Shown piece after piece: positions 10,179 to 19,650 of a DNA stretch of 64,000 bases; positions within the stretch are counted from its first letter, which is position 1; every line of letters starts with the position of its first letter. Source of the DNA: Shewanella sp. MBTL60-007 (GTDB lineage: Bacteria; Pseudomonadota; Gammaproteobacteria; Enterobacterales; Shewanellaceae); assembly GCF_019654915.1 (NCBI RefSeq), contig NZ_BPET01000006.1:62001-126000 (forward strand), read 5' to 3'. Below the pieces are notes generated by a model that had not been told where the DNA came from, did no database searches, and saw nothing but the letters and a program-made list of their open reading frames with translations. The position numbers were made by a program, and so were the translations under genes.

Positions 10179-11375
10179 ATGAGTATCGAAATTAAGGTAC
10201 CCGTACTGCCAGAATCAGTTGCAGATGCAACCATTGCTACTTGGCATGTTCAAGCTGGCGAGCAAGTTTCTCGTGATCAAATCCTTGTTGATATTGAAAC
10301 TGATAAAGTTGTACTTGAAGTTGTAGCGCCTGAAGATGGACAAATTTCAGAGTTTTTAGCCGAGGAAGGTGACACTGTTCTTGGTGAAGCTGTAATCGCA
10401 AACTTTGTTGCTGGCGCGGTTGCGGGTCAAGAAGTGACTAAAGCTGAAGCTGAAGCGGTTACACCTGCAAGCGAGTCATCTGATGAGTCAAATGACGCAC
10501 TAAGCCCATCTGTTCGCCGTCTTGTCGCTGAGCATAATGTTGACCCAAGTGCTGTTAAAGGTACTGGAGTAGGCGGTCGTATCACTAAAGAAGACGTCGA
10601 AGCATTCGTTAAGAATAAGCCTGCGGCCGCTGCTGTGAGTGCTCCTGCGCCAGCTGCAGTTGCACCACTTGCTGAGCGTAGCGAGAAGCGTGTACCTATG
10701 ACACGCCTTCGTAAGACAATCGCTAATCGCTTACTTGAAGCGAAAAACTCGACAGCTATGTTAACCACGTTTAACGAAGTTAACATGAAGCCAATCATGG
10801 ATATTCGTAAGCAATATCAAGAGATTTTCGAGAAGCGCCACGGTATTCGCCTTGGTTTCATGTCTTTCTACGTGAAGGCTGTAACCGAAGCACTTAAGCG
10901 CTTCCCAGAAGTAAACGCATCAATCGATGGTGATGATATTGTTTATCACAACTACTTTGATGTAAGCATCGCAGTATCGACTCCTCGTGGCCTTGTGACA
11001 CCAGTTTTGCGTGACACAGACAAGATGAGCCTTGCCGATATCGAGCGTAATGTTCGTGAACTCGCGATTAAAGGTCGTGATGGTAAGTTAACTGTTGATG
11101 ATATGACTGGCGGTAACTTCACCGTGACTAACGGTGGTGTGTTTGGCTCATTGATGTCAACGCCAATCTTGAATTTGCCACAAAGCGCAATCTTAGGCAT
11201 GCATGCCATTAAAGATCGCCCTATGGCAGTAAATGGTCAGGTTGAAATCCTGCCTATGATGTACCTCGCACTTTCTTACGATCACCGTATTGTAGATGGA
11301 CGTGAATCAGTTGGTTACTTGGTTGCTATTAAAGACTTCCTTGAAGATCCAACTCGTCTGCTTCTTGACCTTTAA
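10179..11375 (+). CDS. sucB: Dihydrolipoyllysine succinyltransferase (E2 of 2-oxoglutarate dehydrogenase)
   Basis: Core of the 2-oxoglutarate dehydrogenase complex; moves the succinyl group from lipoamide to CoA. 398 residues in three parts: one lipoyl domain with the modified lysine at Lys43 in [10 protein letters not shown], a peripheral-subunit binding domain around 105-145 ([25 protein letters not shown]) joined by Ala/Pro-rich linkers, and the catalytic domain ending with [11 protein letters not shown], giving His369 and Asp373. Cotranscribed with sucA. Confidence 0.98.
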   Translation: MSIEIKVPVLPESVADATIATWHVQAGEQVSRDQILVDIETDKVVLEVVAPEDGQISEFLAEEGDTVLGEAVIANFVAGAVAGQEVTKAEAEAVTPASESSDESNDALSPSVRRLVAEHNVDPSAVKGTGVGGRITKEDVEAFVKNKPAAAAVSAPAPAAVAPLAERSEKRVPMTRLRKTIANRLLEAKNSTAMLTTFNEVNMKPIMDIRKQYQEIFEKRHGIRLGFMSFYVKAVTEALKRFPEVNASIDGDDIVYHNYFDVSIAVSTPRGLVTPVLRDTDKMSLADIERNVRELAIKGRDGKLTVDDMTGGNFTVTNGGVFGSLMSTPILNLPQSAILGMHAIKDRPMAVNGQVEILPMMYLALSYDHRIVDGRESVGYLVAIKDFLEDPTRLLLDL

Positions 11376-11399
11376 GTCAAGACAGACAATACCCTCGCT

Positions 11400-11419
11400 G
11401 CGGGCCCGTTTGGGCCTGC
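11400..11419 (+). other. Hairpin in the sucB-sucC gap
   Basis: GC-rich stem of 8 pairs (GCGGGCCC / GGGCCTGC, one G-T pair) with loop GTTT, 24 bases after the sucB stop and 34 before the sucC start. No T run follows, so it is more likely an RNA-processing or stabilising hairpin inside a sucABCD transcript than a terminator. Confidence 0.5.
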
Positions 11420-11453
11420 TGAAATACATAAGAAGTATAATGGATAGATCATC

Positions 11454-12620
11454 ATGAATTTGCATGAATATCAGGCAAAAGCCTTATTTGCCGAATATGG
11501 TTTACCAGTGTCAGAAGGTTTTGCATGTGATACTGCCCAAGAAGCAGTAGAAGCAGCAGGACATATTGGCGGTGATATGTGGGTTGTTAAGTGTCAAGTG
11601 CACGCTGGCGGCCGCGGGAAAGCTGGTGGCGTTAAAGTCACTGGCGATAAAGAAGAGATCAGAGCATTTGCCGAGCATTGGTTAGGTAAGAACTTAGTGA
11701 CTTATCAAACTGACGAGAAAGGCCAGCCTGTTGCTAAAATCCTAGTTGAAAGCTGTACCGATATCGCAAACGAGCTTTATTTAGGTGCGGTTGTTGACCG
11801 TGCAACTCGTCGCGTTGTGTTTATGGCATCGACTGAAGGTGGTGTTGAGATTGAAACTGTGGCTGAAGAAACGCCAGAGTTGATCCACAAGGCTATCATC
11901 GACCCGCTAACGGGTCCTCAGCCATATCAGGCCCGTGATCTTGGCTTCAAGTTAGGTCTTAACCCAACTCAGATGAAGCAGTTCACTAAAGTCTTTATGG
12001 GCTTGGCGAAAATGTTCGAAGATCATGATTTCGCGCTACTTGAAATCAACCCTCTTGTGATCACAGACGAAGGTAACATTCACTGTCTTGATGGCAAGAT
12101 TGGTATCGATGGCAACGCATTGTTCCGTCAACCTAAGATCCGTGACATGCACGATCCATCACAAGATGATGCTCGTGAAGCTCACGCGGCTAAGTTCGAG
12201 CTGAACTATGTTGCACTAGATGGCAATGTTGGCTGCATGGTTAACGGTGCTGGTCTAGCAATGGGTACGATGGATATCGTTAACCTACACGGCGGCAAGC
12301 CAGCTAACTTCCTAGACGTAGGCGGTGGAGCAACTAAAGAGCGCGTAGCTGAAGCATTTAAGATCATCCTATCTGACGATAACGTTAAAGCGGTTCTAGT
12401 GAACATCTTTGGTGGTATTGTACGTTGTGACATGATTGCTGAAGGCATCATCGGCGCAGTTAAAGAGGTTGGTGTTGAAGTGCCTGTTGTTGTTCGTCTT
12501 GAAGGTACTAACGCAGACCTTGGTCGCGATGTATTAGCAAGCTCAGGTCTTGACATTATTGCAGCTGAGTCACTAACAGACGCTGCTGTTAAAGTTGTAG
12601 CTGCTGCGGAGGGCAAATAA
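11454..12620 (+). CDS. sucC: Succinyl-CoA synthetase beta subunit (ADP-forming)
   Basis: Nucleotide-binding subunit that makes ATP (or GTP) while converting succinyl-CoA to succinate. 388 residues with the ATP-grasp fold: [16 protein letters not shown] at the start, the lysine/glycine segment [16 protein letters not shown], and the C-terminal [16 protein letters not shown] and [11 protein letters not shown] motifs. Its last base overlaps the first base of the sucD start codon (TAATG), so SucC and SucD are produced in a coupled way. Transcribed with sucAB or from a promoter in the 78-base gap. Confidence 0.98.
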   Translation: MNLHEYQAKALFAEYGLPVSEGFACDTAQEAVEAAGHIGGDMWVVKCQVHAGGRGKAGGVKVTGDKEEIRAFAEHWLGKNLVTYQTDEKGQPVAKILVESCTDIANELYLGAVVDRATRRVVFMASTEGGVEIETVAEETPELIHKAIIDPLTGPQPYQARDLGFKLGLNPTQMKQFTKVFMGLAKMFEDHDFALLEINPLVITDEGNIHCLDGKIGIDGNALFRQPKIRDMHDPSQDDAREAHAAKFELNYVALDGNVGCMVNGAGLAMGTMDIVNLHGGKPANFLDVGGGATKERVAEAFKIILSDDNVKAVLVNIFGGIVRCDMIAEGIIGAVKEVGVEVPVVVRLEGTNADLGRDVLASSGLDIIAAESLTDAAVKVVAAAEGK

Positions 12621-13492
12621 TGTCTGTATTAATTAACAAAGATACTAAAGTTATCTGTCAAGGTTTCACTGGCGGTCAAGGTACATTCCACTCTGAGCAA
12701 GCAATCGCTTACGGTACTCAGATGGTTGGTGGTGTTTCACCAGGAAAAGGTGGTCAAACTCATCTTGGTCTACCAGTATTTAATACTGTTAAAGACGCGG
12801 TAGAAGTAACGGGAGCAACCGCTTCTGTTATCTACGTTCCAGCACCTTTCTGTAAAGATGCAATCCTTGAAGCAATCGACGGTGGCATCGAGCTAATCGT
12901 TTGTATTACTGAAGGGATCCCAACGCTAGATATGCTTCAAGTTAAAGTTAAGCTTGAAGAAACTGGCGTTCGTATGATTGGTCCAAACTGCCCAGGTGTG
13001 ATTACTCCAGGTGAATGTAAGATTGGTATCATGCCTGGTCATATCCATAAGCCTGGTAAAGTCGGTATTGTTTCTCGCTCTGGTACATTAACCTACGAAG
13101 CGGTTAAGCAAACTACTGATGAAGGTTTCGGCCAATCAACTTGTGTTGGTATTGGTGGTGACCCAATTCCTGGTACTAACTTCATCGACGTATTGGAAAT
13201 GTTCCAAAACGATCCGCTAACAGAAGCTATCGTTATGATTGGCGAAATTGGTGGTACTGCTGAAGAAGAAGCTGCTGAATACATCAAGGCGAACGTAACT
13301 AAGCCTGTTGTTTCATACATTGCTGGTGTTACTGCACCTGAAGGCAAGCGTATGGGCCATGCTGGCGCGATTATCGCTGGCGGTAAAGGTACTGCAGAAG
13401 ATAAGTTTGCAGCTCTTGAAGCGGCAGGCGTTACGACTGTACGTTCGCTTGCGGACATCGGTAGTGCACTACGCACTAAGACTGGTTGGTAA
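12620..13492 (+). CDS. sucD: Succinyl-CoA synthetase alpha subunit
   Basis: Catalytic alpha subunit carrying the phosphohistidine intermediate and the CoA site. 290 residues, the usual length. The CoA/Rossmann motif [13 protein letters not shown] lies at 13-25, the active histidine is His247 in [14 protein letters not shown], and [10 protein letters not shown] is intact. It overlaps sucC by one base and is followed by a strong terminator, ending the suc operon. Confidence 0.98.
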   Translation: MSVLINKDTKVICQGFTGGQGTFHSEQAIAYGTQMVGGVSPGKGGQTHLGLPVFNTVKDAVEVTGATASVIYVPAPFCKDAILEAIDGGIELIVCITEGIPTLDMLQVKVKLEETGVRMIGPNCPGVITPGECKIGIMPGHIHKPGKVGIVSRSGTLTYEAVKQTTDEGFGQSTCVGIGGDPIPGTNFIDVLEMFQNDPLTEAIVMIGEIGGTAEEEAAEYIKANVTKPVVSYIAGVTAPEGKRMGHAGAIIAGGKGTAEDKFAALEAAGVTTVRSLADIGSALRTKTGW

Positions 13493-13507
13493 ACACCAAT
13501 TAGTTAT

Positions 13508-13535
13508 AAAAAGGCGCCTAAGGCGCCTTTTTTTT
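13508..13535. terminator. Intrinsic terminator after sucD
   Basis: Stem AAAAAGGCGCC / GGCGCCTTTTT with loop TAA, followed by further T, 16 bases past the sucD stop. It is one of the clearest terminators in the window. Confidence 0.9.
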
Positions 13536-13732
13536 GTGTAAATTGACTCAAGCTACCGGAAACAAGAGTCTACTTTTTGATTTTTTCTGTTTATTTTTAG
13601 AGTTTAATTTTACTTACTCGGCATTTTCTAGAACGTTTGGCGATAAAAACGGGATATTTGGTCAAAAAAATGGCGGACTTAAGCCAATCTGTTATACCTA
13701 ATTTATCTATAGGGAACTTGTAGGTAACTTTT

Positions 13733-14041
13733 ATGTCTATGGTGAGCGCAAAAGAGTTTTCCGATTGGTTAAGGCTGAGATTCGGTGGCCTTAAAGAGGG
13801 GGTTTCACTTACGCGTAGTGATATCAATCAGTTAACTGGCCGACAAAATTTTTCAGCTGACTTTGTTAATGATATTCACTTTGAGCTAATGCGTCACGGT
13901 TTAGCGTTTGTCACTGATACCTCTAGGGAGGAGTTCTACTTAGTGCCCATCAACAAGCAGTCATGGCGTGAACAGCTAGAGCAGCAATTTGAAAAAGAAA
14001 TTTTCTGCAATATTATCCCACTCAATATTTCCAGTAAGTAA
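13733..14041 (+). CDS. Conserved hypothetical protein, small cytoplasmic
   Basis: 102 residues, not recognised. The sequence looks like a folded soluble protein with charged helices: KEFSDWLRLRFGGLKEGVSLTRSDINQLTGRQNFSADFV could be a DNA-binding-like helical region, and the C-terminus has a Glu/Gln-rich helix. No signal peptide or membrane segment. An AGGTAAC-type ribosome site precedes the ATG. It stands alone between sucD and an AEC transporter. Function unknown; being a real gene is likely from its codon usage and isolation from other frames. Confidence 0.65.
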   Translation: MSMVSAKEFSDWLRLRFGGLKEGVSLTRSDINQLTGRQNFSADFVNDIHFELMRHGLAFVTDTSREEFYLVPINKQSWREQLEQQFEKEIFCNIIPLNISSK

Positions 14042-14324
14042 GGGCTACTTGCTCGTATGCTTGCGGTTTGCTTAGACGAACTCAGGCCTATTTAACTGTT
14101 AGTTTATCTACCCACATCTTAATATCTTTACGGCTGATTTATCCGCTTCGGCTCTTAAGATAAAAGGGGTTATGGCAGTGTTTTGCAACTGCCAATATTA
14201 ACAATTCATTTTCATATTCTGTTATGATGCCGACACTTATATATCACTCTGAAATAAATTAAAAAAGCATGACTAGGCCGTAATAGGGTTAGGTTAAATA
14301 TCAGAGTTCAAGGATCTTGTGTTC

Positions 14325-15251
14325 ATGTCGACGTTTTCGATTATCTTCCCTTTACTGTTTATGGCTAGCTTAGGCTACTTGTTGACTGCAAAAGGGCCTT
14401 TTACTAAGGCGCATATTGCCGGAATTAGCTTGTTCACTTTCTATATTTGTATCCCCGCATTTTTATTTATCAATATGTACCAAGCTGATCTAAGTCGAAG
14501 CTTTGAGCTAGCAACTTTAGGTGCATTTTATCTGCCGGTAGCTGCAGTATATGGGCTGAGCGCTGCTCTGTACTTCGCTTTAAGCCCTAAAGGGGGGGAG
14601 CGGCGATGTGAAAGCGCTGTGTTTGCTCTAGGTTGCAGTTACTCCAACACCATTTTAGTTGGCTTGCCTATCATCGCGGGGGCTCTCGGGGAGCAGATGA
14701 TGGGAAAGGTGTTTGCCATTATTACTTTTCATAGTGCGCTATTGTTTTCGCTAACTTTCTTGCTTAGTGCTAAACATGGCAAAGGGGTCACAGGCGCATG
14801 GCAATTTAGTAAAGGGATAGTACTAAACCCCATTGTGCTCAGTATTTCTGGGGGACTAATTTTAAACTTGTTGCACATATCCTTGGAGGGAAACTTAATC
14901 AATGGTTTGCGATTGCTCAGTGAGCCCGCTTTGGCCTGTGCGCTATTTGTACTAGGCGCAAATCTCGCTTTTTATAAAGTGGCGAGGGACTGGCATCGAG
15001 CATTTCTAGCTTCAATCATAAAGCTGTTATTGCTGCCGCTATTTGTCTATTGCGTCGCTAAGTTTGGCTTTAAGCTGCAACAAGAATCGATAGCCTTATT
15101 AGTGTTACTGAGTGCTTCACCTTTAGGTGTAAATGCATATTTGGTGGCAATGCAGGTAAAAGCGCAGCAATCGGTTATTGCCAGTACCGTAGTCATCTCT
15201 ACGGTACTGTCGGTGTTTACTATGAGTTTGTGGCTGACGCTATTACTTTGA
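14325..15251 (+). CDS. AEC family transporter (auxin efflux carrier type permease)
   Basis: Inner-membrane permease of the AEC family, whose bacterial members move organic acids such as malate or unknown solutes. About 308 residues with roughly ten membrane helices and no soluble domain; helix 1 starts at residue 2 (TFSIIFPLLFMASLGYLL) and the C-terminus ends in VVISTVLSVFTMSLWLTLLL. Start is either the ATG at 14325 or a GTG two codons upstream, both served by the AAGGA at 14310. Its 3' end overlaps the convergent GltB-like gene by 9 bases. Substrate unknown. Confidence 0.85.
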   Translation: MSTFSIIFPLLFMASLGYLLTAKGPFTKAHIAGISLFTFYICIPAFLFINMYQADLSRSFELATLGAFYLPVAAVYGLSAALYFALSPKGGERRCESAVFALGCSYSNTILVGLPIIAGALGEQMMGKVFAIITFHSALLFSLTFLLSAKHGKGVTGAWQFSKGIVLNPIVLSISGGLILNLLHISLEGNLINGLRLLSEPALACALFVLGANLAFYKVARDWHRAFLASIIKLLLLPLFVYCVAKFGFKLQQESIALLVLLSASPLGVNAYLVAMQVKAQQSVIASTVVISTVLSVFTMSLWLTLLL

Positions 15252-16910
15252 TGGTAATGCTTGTTTGCTAGGTGTACGAGTTAACTCAGCAGGGCTAAGA
15301 ATATAAAGATCTTCAGAGTAGAAGTCTTCAGTCTGTGCCATACGCCACCATTCGTTCCAAGGCCCTGCAATTTGATTCTCATTAATCAGGTCGTTAGCCT
15401 GTAGAGGTTCGATTAAACTGCCGACCGACATTAATAAACCATAAGGCGTTCGGCGCTTTAACATATGCGGTTGTAGTTTTTCAGGGCTATCCAGCCCCAT
15501 ACTTCCTACTAATTCAAAGAAGCTGTGGAGAGTATTTTTATGATAATTCTTCACTCGTTCACTCTTGGCATTGACGTCTATTGCTTTACTTCTGGCGGGA
15601 TCTTGAGTTGCTATGCCTGTGGGGCACATATTGGTATTACAGTGCCTAGATTGAATACAGCCTAGAGACATCATCATAGTTCTTGCCGCATTGACCGTAT
15701 CGGCGCCCATGGCTATTTTTGCCAATAGATCGAAACTAGAGGCTGTTTTGCCCGATGCGATGATTTTAATCTTATCCCTTAGGCCTGCACCGATTAAGGC
15801 GTTATGAACGAAATAAACCGCTTCGAGGCACATCATGCCTAAGCGGTTGCTAAACTCCACTGGGGCTGCGCCAGTTCCACCTTCGGCGCCGTCCACTGTG
15901 ATAAAGTCGGGGGTGATCCCTGTTTCTATCATGGCTTTACATAAGCCTAAAAATTCTACGGGGTTGCCGACGCAAAGTTTAAAGCCAATGGGTTTTCCTT
16001 CACTCAATTCTCTTAATCTCGTAACGAAGTTGAGTAGTTTTTTCGGTGTTGTGCACTCTGGGTTCACTGCTGGGGAGACACAATCTCTATCCCTAGGAAT
16101 ATGACGAATAGCAGCTATCTCATCGGTTATTTTTGCTTTCGGTAGTACGCCTCCATGACCGGGTTTTGCCCCTTGAGATAATTTTATTTCTATCATTTTT
16201 ACCTGAGGTTTAGTCGCCATCGCTTTAAAGGCATCTGGGTTAAAGTTACCCTCTACATCGCGACAGCCAAATAGACCTGAGCCGATTTGCCACACAAGAT
16301 CTCCACGATGCTTTAAATGATAGGGGCTCACGCCGCCTTCTCCAGTGTTATGGTAGCAACCCGCTTTTAGTGCACCTAGATTGAGCGATTCAATCGCATT
16401 AGCACTGAGTGCTCCAAAGCTCATCGCTGAGATATTAAAGTAGGAAGCTTGGTAGGGCTTTAAGCAGTTCGGGCCACCAATTTGCACTCGCTTGGCCGTT
16501 TCATCGATCTCTTTAGGGTGCAGTGATTGCCAAAGGCTTAAATAGTTATCTTCTAACAAGTCTCTTTGGGTACCAAAGGCGATGGTGTCTCTTACATTTT
16601 TAGCTCGCTGATAGACTAATGACCTTTGTTCTCGGTTGAAGGGAGTCTCCTCTGTGTCATTAGCGATAAAGTATTGCTGGATTTCAACACGATAAGATTC
16701 TAAAAAGTATCTAAGATAGGCCACTACGGGGTAGAGGCGATTAAGTGTGTGAGGGCTATAGAAGATATCGAAATACCCAATAGCGGTGTAGCCAAGGGTA
16801 AGTATCAGTACTAAGCTTGGGAGCATCCCGGTATGGTTAAACACAAAACTGATGGCGAGTAGGTTACCTAAGGTCGCTATAATCCAATAGACCTTCTGCA
16901 TAATAGTCAT
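15243..16910 (-). CDS. Membrane-anchored FMN-binding glutamate synthase-like protein
   Basis: 555 residues. The bulk matches the synthase (GltB alpha/beta barrel) domain of glutamate synthase: GALSANAIESLNLGA, KPGHGGVLPKAKI, DFITVDGAEGGTGAAPVEF and the three-cysteine [3Fe-4S] motif at Cys418, Cys424 and Cys429 (CIQSRHCNTNMCPTG). The N-terminal 50 residues form two hydrophobic helices, so the barrel is tethered to the membrane. It has no glutaminase domain and no gltD neighbour, so it cannot be a standard GOGAT; the real electron donor and product are unknown. Convergent overlap of 9 bases with the AEC gene. Confidence 0.85.
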   Translation of the reverse strand: MTIMQKVYWIIATLGNLLAISFVFNHTGMLPSLVLILTLGYTAIGYFDIFYSPHTLNRLYPVVAYLRYFLESYRVEIQQYFIANDTEETPFNREQRSLVYQRAKNVRDTIAFGTQRDLLEDNYLSLWQSLHPKEIDETAKRVQIGGPNCLKPYQASYFNISAMSFGALSANAIESLNLGALKAGCYHNTGEGGVSPYHLKHRGDLVWQIGSGLFGCRDVEGNFNPDAFKAMATKPQVKMIEIKLSQGAKPGHGGVLPKAKITDEIAAIRHIPRDRDCVSPAVNPECTTPKKLLNFVTRLRELSEGKPIGFKLCVGNPVEFLGLCKAMIETGITPDFITVDGAEGGTGAAPVEFSNRLGMMCLEAVYFVHNALIGAGLRDKIKIIASGKTASSFDLLAKIAMGADTVNAARTMMMSLGCIQSRHCNTNMCPTGIATQDPARSKAIDVNAKSERVKNYHKNTLHSFFELVGSMGLDSPEKLQPHMLKRRTPYGLLMSVGSLIEPLQANDLINENQIAGPWNEWWRMAQTEDFYSEDLYILSPAELTRTPSKQALPSK

Positions 16911-17063
16911 AGAGCATTCCTTTGTTGCAGACTTCAGTGCGGTATCACTTTATTGAACGCTATTGAGGGGAGTTTAGCAAACATGTTTTAATAGTTTCTA
17001 AACTAAACAGAATGTAGGTATATTAGTTGTTTAGTAAGGAAGCGGACTTAGAAGGAGTTTATT

Positions 17064-17693
17064 GTGATTATTGCTGAGACTGACAGGCTTATCTTACGTC
17101 ATTTTGACGAGAGAGATACTCAGGCACTCTTTTTGCTAAACAGCTTACCTGAGGTTCTGACTTATATTCCTGGCGCTCCTATGACCTCTTTATCGCAGGC
17201 CAGTGATATATTGGAAAATGTTATCTTAGCTAACTATCGTGAGCTCGGTTATGGTCGATGGGCGGTAGAGCATAAGGCCGATGGAAAAGTGATCGGCTTT
17301 TGTGGACCAAAACTTATCACGGAATTTAATGAAGTTGAGCTTGGTTACCGCTACTTGCCTCAGTATTGGGGAAAAGGGATCGGTTTTGAGGCCGGGACTG
17401 CGGCTTTGGCGCGGTTTAAAGATTATGATATTCATGAAGCAATCGCACTGATTTTATTAGGCAATAAAGGCTCAGAGGGTGTAGCGCGTAAGCTTGGGAT
17501 GGTTGAGCGTAATAGAGACAAGTTTATGGGTCACAAGGTGAATGTGTTTCATAAAGTCCTAAAGCTTTTAATCACCATAAAAAAACCAGCTAACGCTGGT
17601 TTTTTTGGTTTATATTGTTTTAGCTATCAGCATGATCGCACTTGTCGTTCGTGCAAATACCATAGAGGTATAAACTATGGTTGGTCAGCTTGA
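17064..17693 (+). CDS. GNAT family N-acetyltransferase with read-through C-terminus
   Basis: RimJ/RimL-type acetyltransferase: TDRLILRHFDERD at the N-terminus, GRWAVEH and VELGYRYLPQYWGKGIGFEA (acetyl-CoA loop) in the middle, then NKGSEGVARKLGMVERN. Starts with GTG after a GAAGGAG box. The family core ends near residue 168; the remaining 41 residues are encoded by the terminator at 17579-17606 and by the antisense of the fur 3' end, which is abnormal. A TAA in the next frame at 17560 would have ended the protein at the expected place, so a one-base indel or a loss of the stop is likely. Target substrate unknown. Confidence 0.8.
   Translation: MIIAETDRLILRHFDERDTQALFLLNSLPEVLTYIPGAPMTSLSQASDILENVILANYRELGYGRWAVEHKADGKVIGFCGPKLITEFNEVELGYRYLPQYWGKGIGFEAGTAALARFKDYDIHEAIALILLGNKGSEGVARKLGMVERNRDKFMGHKVNVFHKVLKLLITIKKPANAGFFGLYCFSYQHDRTCRSCKYHRGINYGWSA
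17579..17606. terminator. Bidirectional terminator between the GNAT gene and fur
   Basis: Perfect 12-bp stem (AAAAAAACCAGC / GCTGGTTTTTTT) with loop TAAC. It lies 14 bases past the fur stop on the minus strand and would also stop the plus-strand GNAT message, yet the GNAT reading frame passes straight through it. Confidence 0.9.
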
Positions 17694-18051
17694 TGTTGTG
17701 CTTCATCGCAATCTCATCTTGACGGCGCTCAATCACTTCATCTGAGAACTCGATAACTTTACCGCATGATAGGCACACTAAGTGATCATGGTGGTGCTGG
17801 GTTGAAAGCTCAAACACCGCTTTACCGCTTTCGAAGTGGTGACGAGTCACAATGCCTGCATCGTCGAATTGGTTTAGTACTCGGTAGACAGTTGCAAGGC
17901 CAATCTCTTCCCCAATGTCGAGCAATTTCTTATAGAGGTCCTCAGCACTGATGTGTTGATTCTCGGGCTCTTGCATCAATTCTAAAATTTTGACTCGTGG
18001 TAAGGTCACTTTCAAACCCGCTTTTTTTAGCGCTTGATTTCCATCTGTCAT
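17620..18051 (-). CDS. fur: Ferric uptake regulator
   Basis: Iron-dependent repressor of siderophore and iron-uptake genes. 143 residues: an N-terminal winged helix (LKKAGLKVTLPRVKILELM, then HISAEDLYKKL and GLATVYRVLNQF as recognition helix) and a C-terminal metal and dimer domain with HHHDHLVCLSCGKVIEF and the CxxxxC tail CTNDKCDHADS. The start MTDGNQALKKAG is typical. It is transcribed away from cobB with 268 bases between them; I see no clear Fur box in that gap. Confidence 0.97.
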   Translation of the reverse strand: MTDGNQALKKAGLKVTLPRVKILELMQEPENQHISAEDLYKKLLDIGEEIGLATVYRVLNQFDDAGIVTRHHFESGKAVFELSTQHHHDHLVCLSCGKVIEFSDEVIERRQDEIAMKHNIKLTNHSLYLYGICTNDKCDHADS

Positions 18052-18319
18052 TATTGATCTCTTGATTGCAGAACGATTAGCTATAAGGCAATCCGTTCAT
18101 TTGTGGGTATTAAAGCCATTATATGTGTACAAGTTGAAAACTTAAACCTTTGATCTTGCAATAAAGCACCTTTAACAAATAAAAGCCATTAACTAGATAT
18201 AAAACAAGCAATTTAACCATGGCTTTTGTATTGTTATTGTCCATTTATACTAATGCCTAATGTCATCTATGCCTAAAAATAGGCAGAATAATTATAAAGC
18301 CAAACAAAAAGGACCCTAG
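18052..18319. promoter_or_regulatory. Divergent fur / cobB promoter region
   Basis: AT-rich gap that must hold the two promoters. A perfect inverted repeat TGCCTA-AAAA-TAGGCA lies at 18270-18285, 34 bases before cobB, in what would be its 5' untranslated region; a further GCCTA copy precedes it at about 18255. Its role is unknown. Confidence 0.3.
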
Positions 18320-19045
18320 ATGTACCAGCAGATTGTAATATTGACCGGAGCAGGGATCTCAGCGGAATCAGGTTTACGTACCTTTAGAGATCAAGATGGA
18401 CTATGGGAGCAACATAATATTGAAGAGGTCGCGACCCCCGAAGGTTATGCTAAGAACCCGTTATTGGTAGAACGTTTTTATAATGAGCGTTGGCAACAGT
18501 TTCATAATGGATCGATAGAGCCCAATGCCAGTCACATAGCTTTAGCGAAACTCGAACAGGAGTTTGAAGGTGAGCTGCTCGTGGTGACCCAGAATATCGA
18601 TGATCTGCATGAGAGGGGCGGCTCTAAACGGCTTTTGCATATGCATGGTGAATTATCGAAAGGGCGCTGCCCTCGCTCTAAGCAGACCTTTGTACTGAGA
18701 GAACCGTTTGGGCCCGATCATACATGTACTTGTTGTATTCCAGCACAGAGGTTAAGGCCCCATGTTGTCTGGTTTGGCGAGATGCCAATTGGCCTCGACC
18801 GTATTCAACACGCTCTTGATACTTGCGATTTATTTATTGCCATAGGTACATCGGGCACGGTTTATCCTGCTGCAGGTTTTGTTGATACTGCTAATCACCA
18901 TGGTGCACAGACTGTAGAAGTCAATATTACGCCAGTGGAGCGCCACAGTCAGTTTCAATATCACCTAGAGGGAAAGGCGAGCGAACTCGTGCCTAGATTA
19001 GTCGATAATATTCTTAGTGGTAAGGTGATAAGTGATCTACTTTAG
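18320..19045 (+). CDS. cobB: NAD-dependent protein deacylase, sirtuin class III
   Basis: Removes acetyl or succinyl groups from protein lysines, using NAD+. 241 residues: GAGISAESGLRTFRD at 10-23 for NAD binding, TQNIDDLHERGG at 90-101, and catalytic His109 in LHMHGEL. The YxxR pair that marks desuccinylase activity is Tyr54 and Arg57 (FYNERW). A zinc ribbon is suggested by Cys117 and the CTCC cluster near 136-139. In E. coli CobB controls acetyl-CoA synthetase and many metabolic enzymes; here it sits near TCA genes but in its own unit. Confidence 0.94.
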   Translation: MYQQIVILTGAGISAESGLRTFRDQDGLWEQHNIEEVATPEGYAKNPLLVERFYNERWQQFHNGSIEPNASHIALAKLEQEFEGELLVVTQNIDDLHERGGSKRLLHMHGELSKGRCPRSKQTFVLREPFGPDHTCTCCIPAQRLRPHVVWFGEMPIGLDRIQHALDTCDLFIAIGTSGTVYPAAGFVDTANHHGAQTVEVNITPVERHSQFQYHLEGKASELVPRLVDNILSGKVISDLL

Positions 19046-19058
19046 GAGAACTCTTTAA

Positions 19059-19526
19059 GTGAATAATTTAGTGAATGATACTGGCTTTAAGGGGCTTGCG
19101 ATCATAATGCGCGGTTTACCCGGTAGTGGAAAAAGCTACTGGGTTGAGGAATTTATAAATAGCTTACCTAAGAAAAATACGCTTCAGTATAAAGTCTGCT
19201 CAACCGATGAGTTCTTCTATAAAGATGGTGAGTATTGTTTTGATGCGAAAGAGTTATCCAAATATCACCAGTTAAACCTAACGCGATTTATTCATGCAAT
19301 AGCAAATAAAATCCCCTTAGTTATTTGTGACAATACCAATATGGCTCAGTGGGAGTTTGAGGATTATTGTGCTGCTGCTAAGTCGCAAGGATATCGGGTG
19401 CAGATCCAGCAGATTGGCGAGCCAAAAGATAAGGAGCATCAGCTTCTTTGCGCCGATAGAAATAAGCATCGCGTGCCACTCAAGAGCATCGTCAGAATGG
19501 CGAATGTTTTTGAACCCCATGGATAA
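19059..19526 (+). CDS. P-loop ATP-binding protein, kinase-like
   Basis: 155 residues, one P-loop domain. GLPGSGKS at 19-26 is a Walker A motif, STDEFF follows in the place typical of zeta-toxin/polynucleotide-kinase folds, and VICDNTNMAQWE matches the DNTN motif of the same group. Start is a GTG preceded by TAGGAGAA. It lies 13 bases after cobB and is probably cotranscribed. Members of this AAA_33 group phosphorylate nucleic-acid ends, sugars or small molecules; the substrate here is unknown. Confidence 0.75.
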   Translation: MNNLVNDTGFKGLAIIMRGLPGSGKSYWVEEFINSLPKKNTLQYKVCSTDEFFYKDGEYCFDAKELSKYHQLNLTRFIHAIANKIPLVICDNTNMAQWEFEDYCAAAKSQGYRVQIQQIGEPKDKEHQLLCADRNKHRVPLKSIVRMANVFEPHG

Positions 19527-19588
19527 CGCTACGTTTTAGAAAGGCTTAGTATTTTTTAGATTATGCCTTGTCTAGAATGAGGCAATAA

Positions 19589-19620
19589 AAAAGCCTATAG
19601 ATTTGCATCTATAGGCTTTT
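19589..19620. terminator. Bidirectional terminator between the P-loop kinase and EF-G genes
   Basis: Perfect 14-bp stem AAAAGCCTATAGAT / ATCTATAGGCTTTT with loop TTGC. It lies 31 bases before the EF-G stop on the minus strand and about 62 bases after the kinase stop, so it serves both convergent genes. Confidence 0.9.
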
Positions 19621-19650
19621 CATTAAAGAGTTAACAGTTAAGAGTAATAA

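Noticed and set aside
12206..12616. Long open frame antisense to sucC (and similar ones opposite sucD, sucB and sdhA)
   Set aside because: They mirror the codon pattern of highly expressed genes on the other strand, with Ser/Thr/Pro-rich translations and no ribosome sites.
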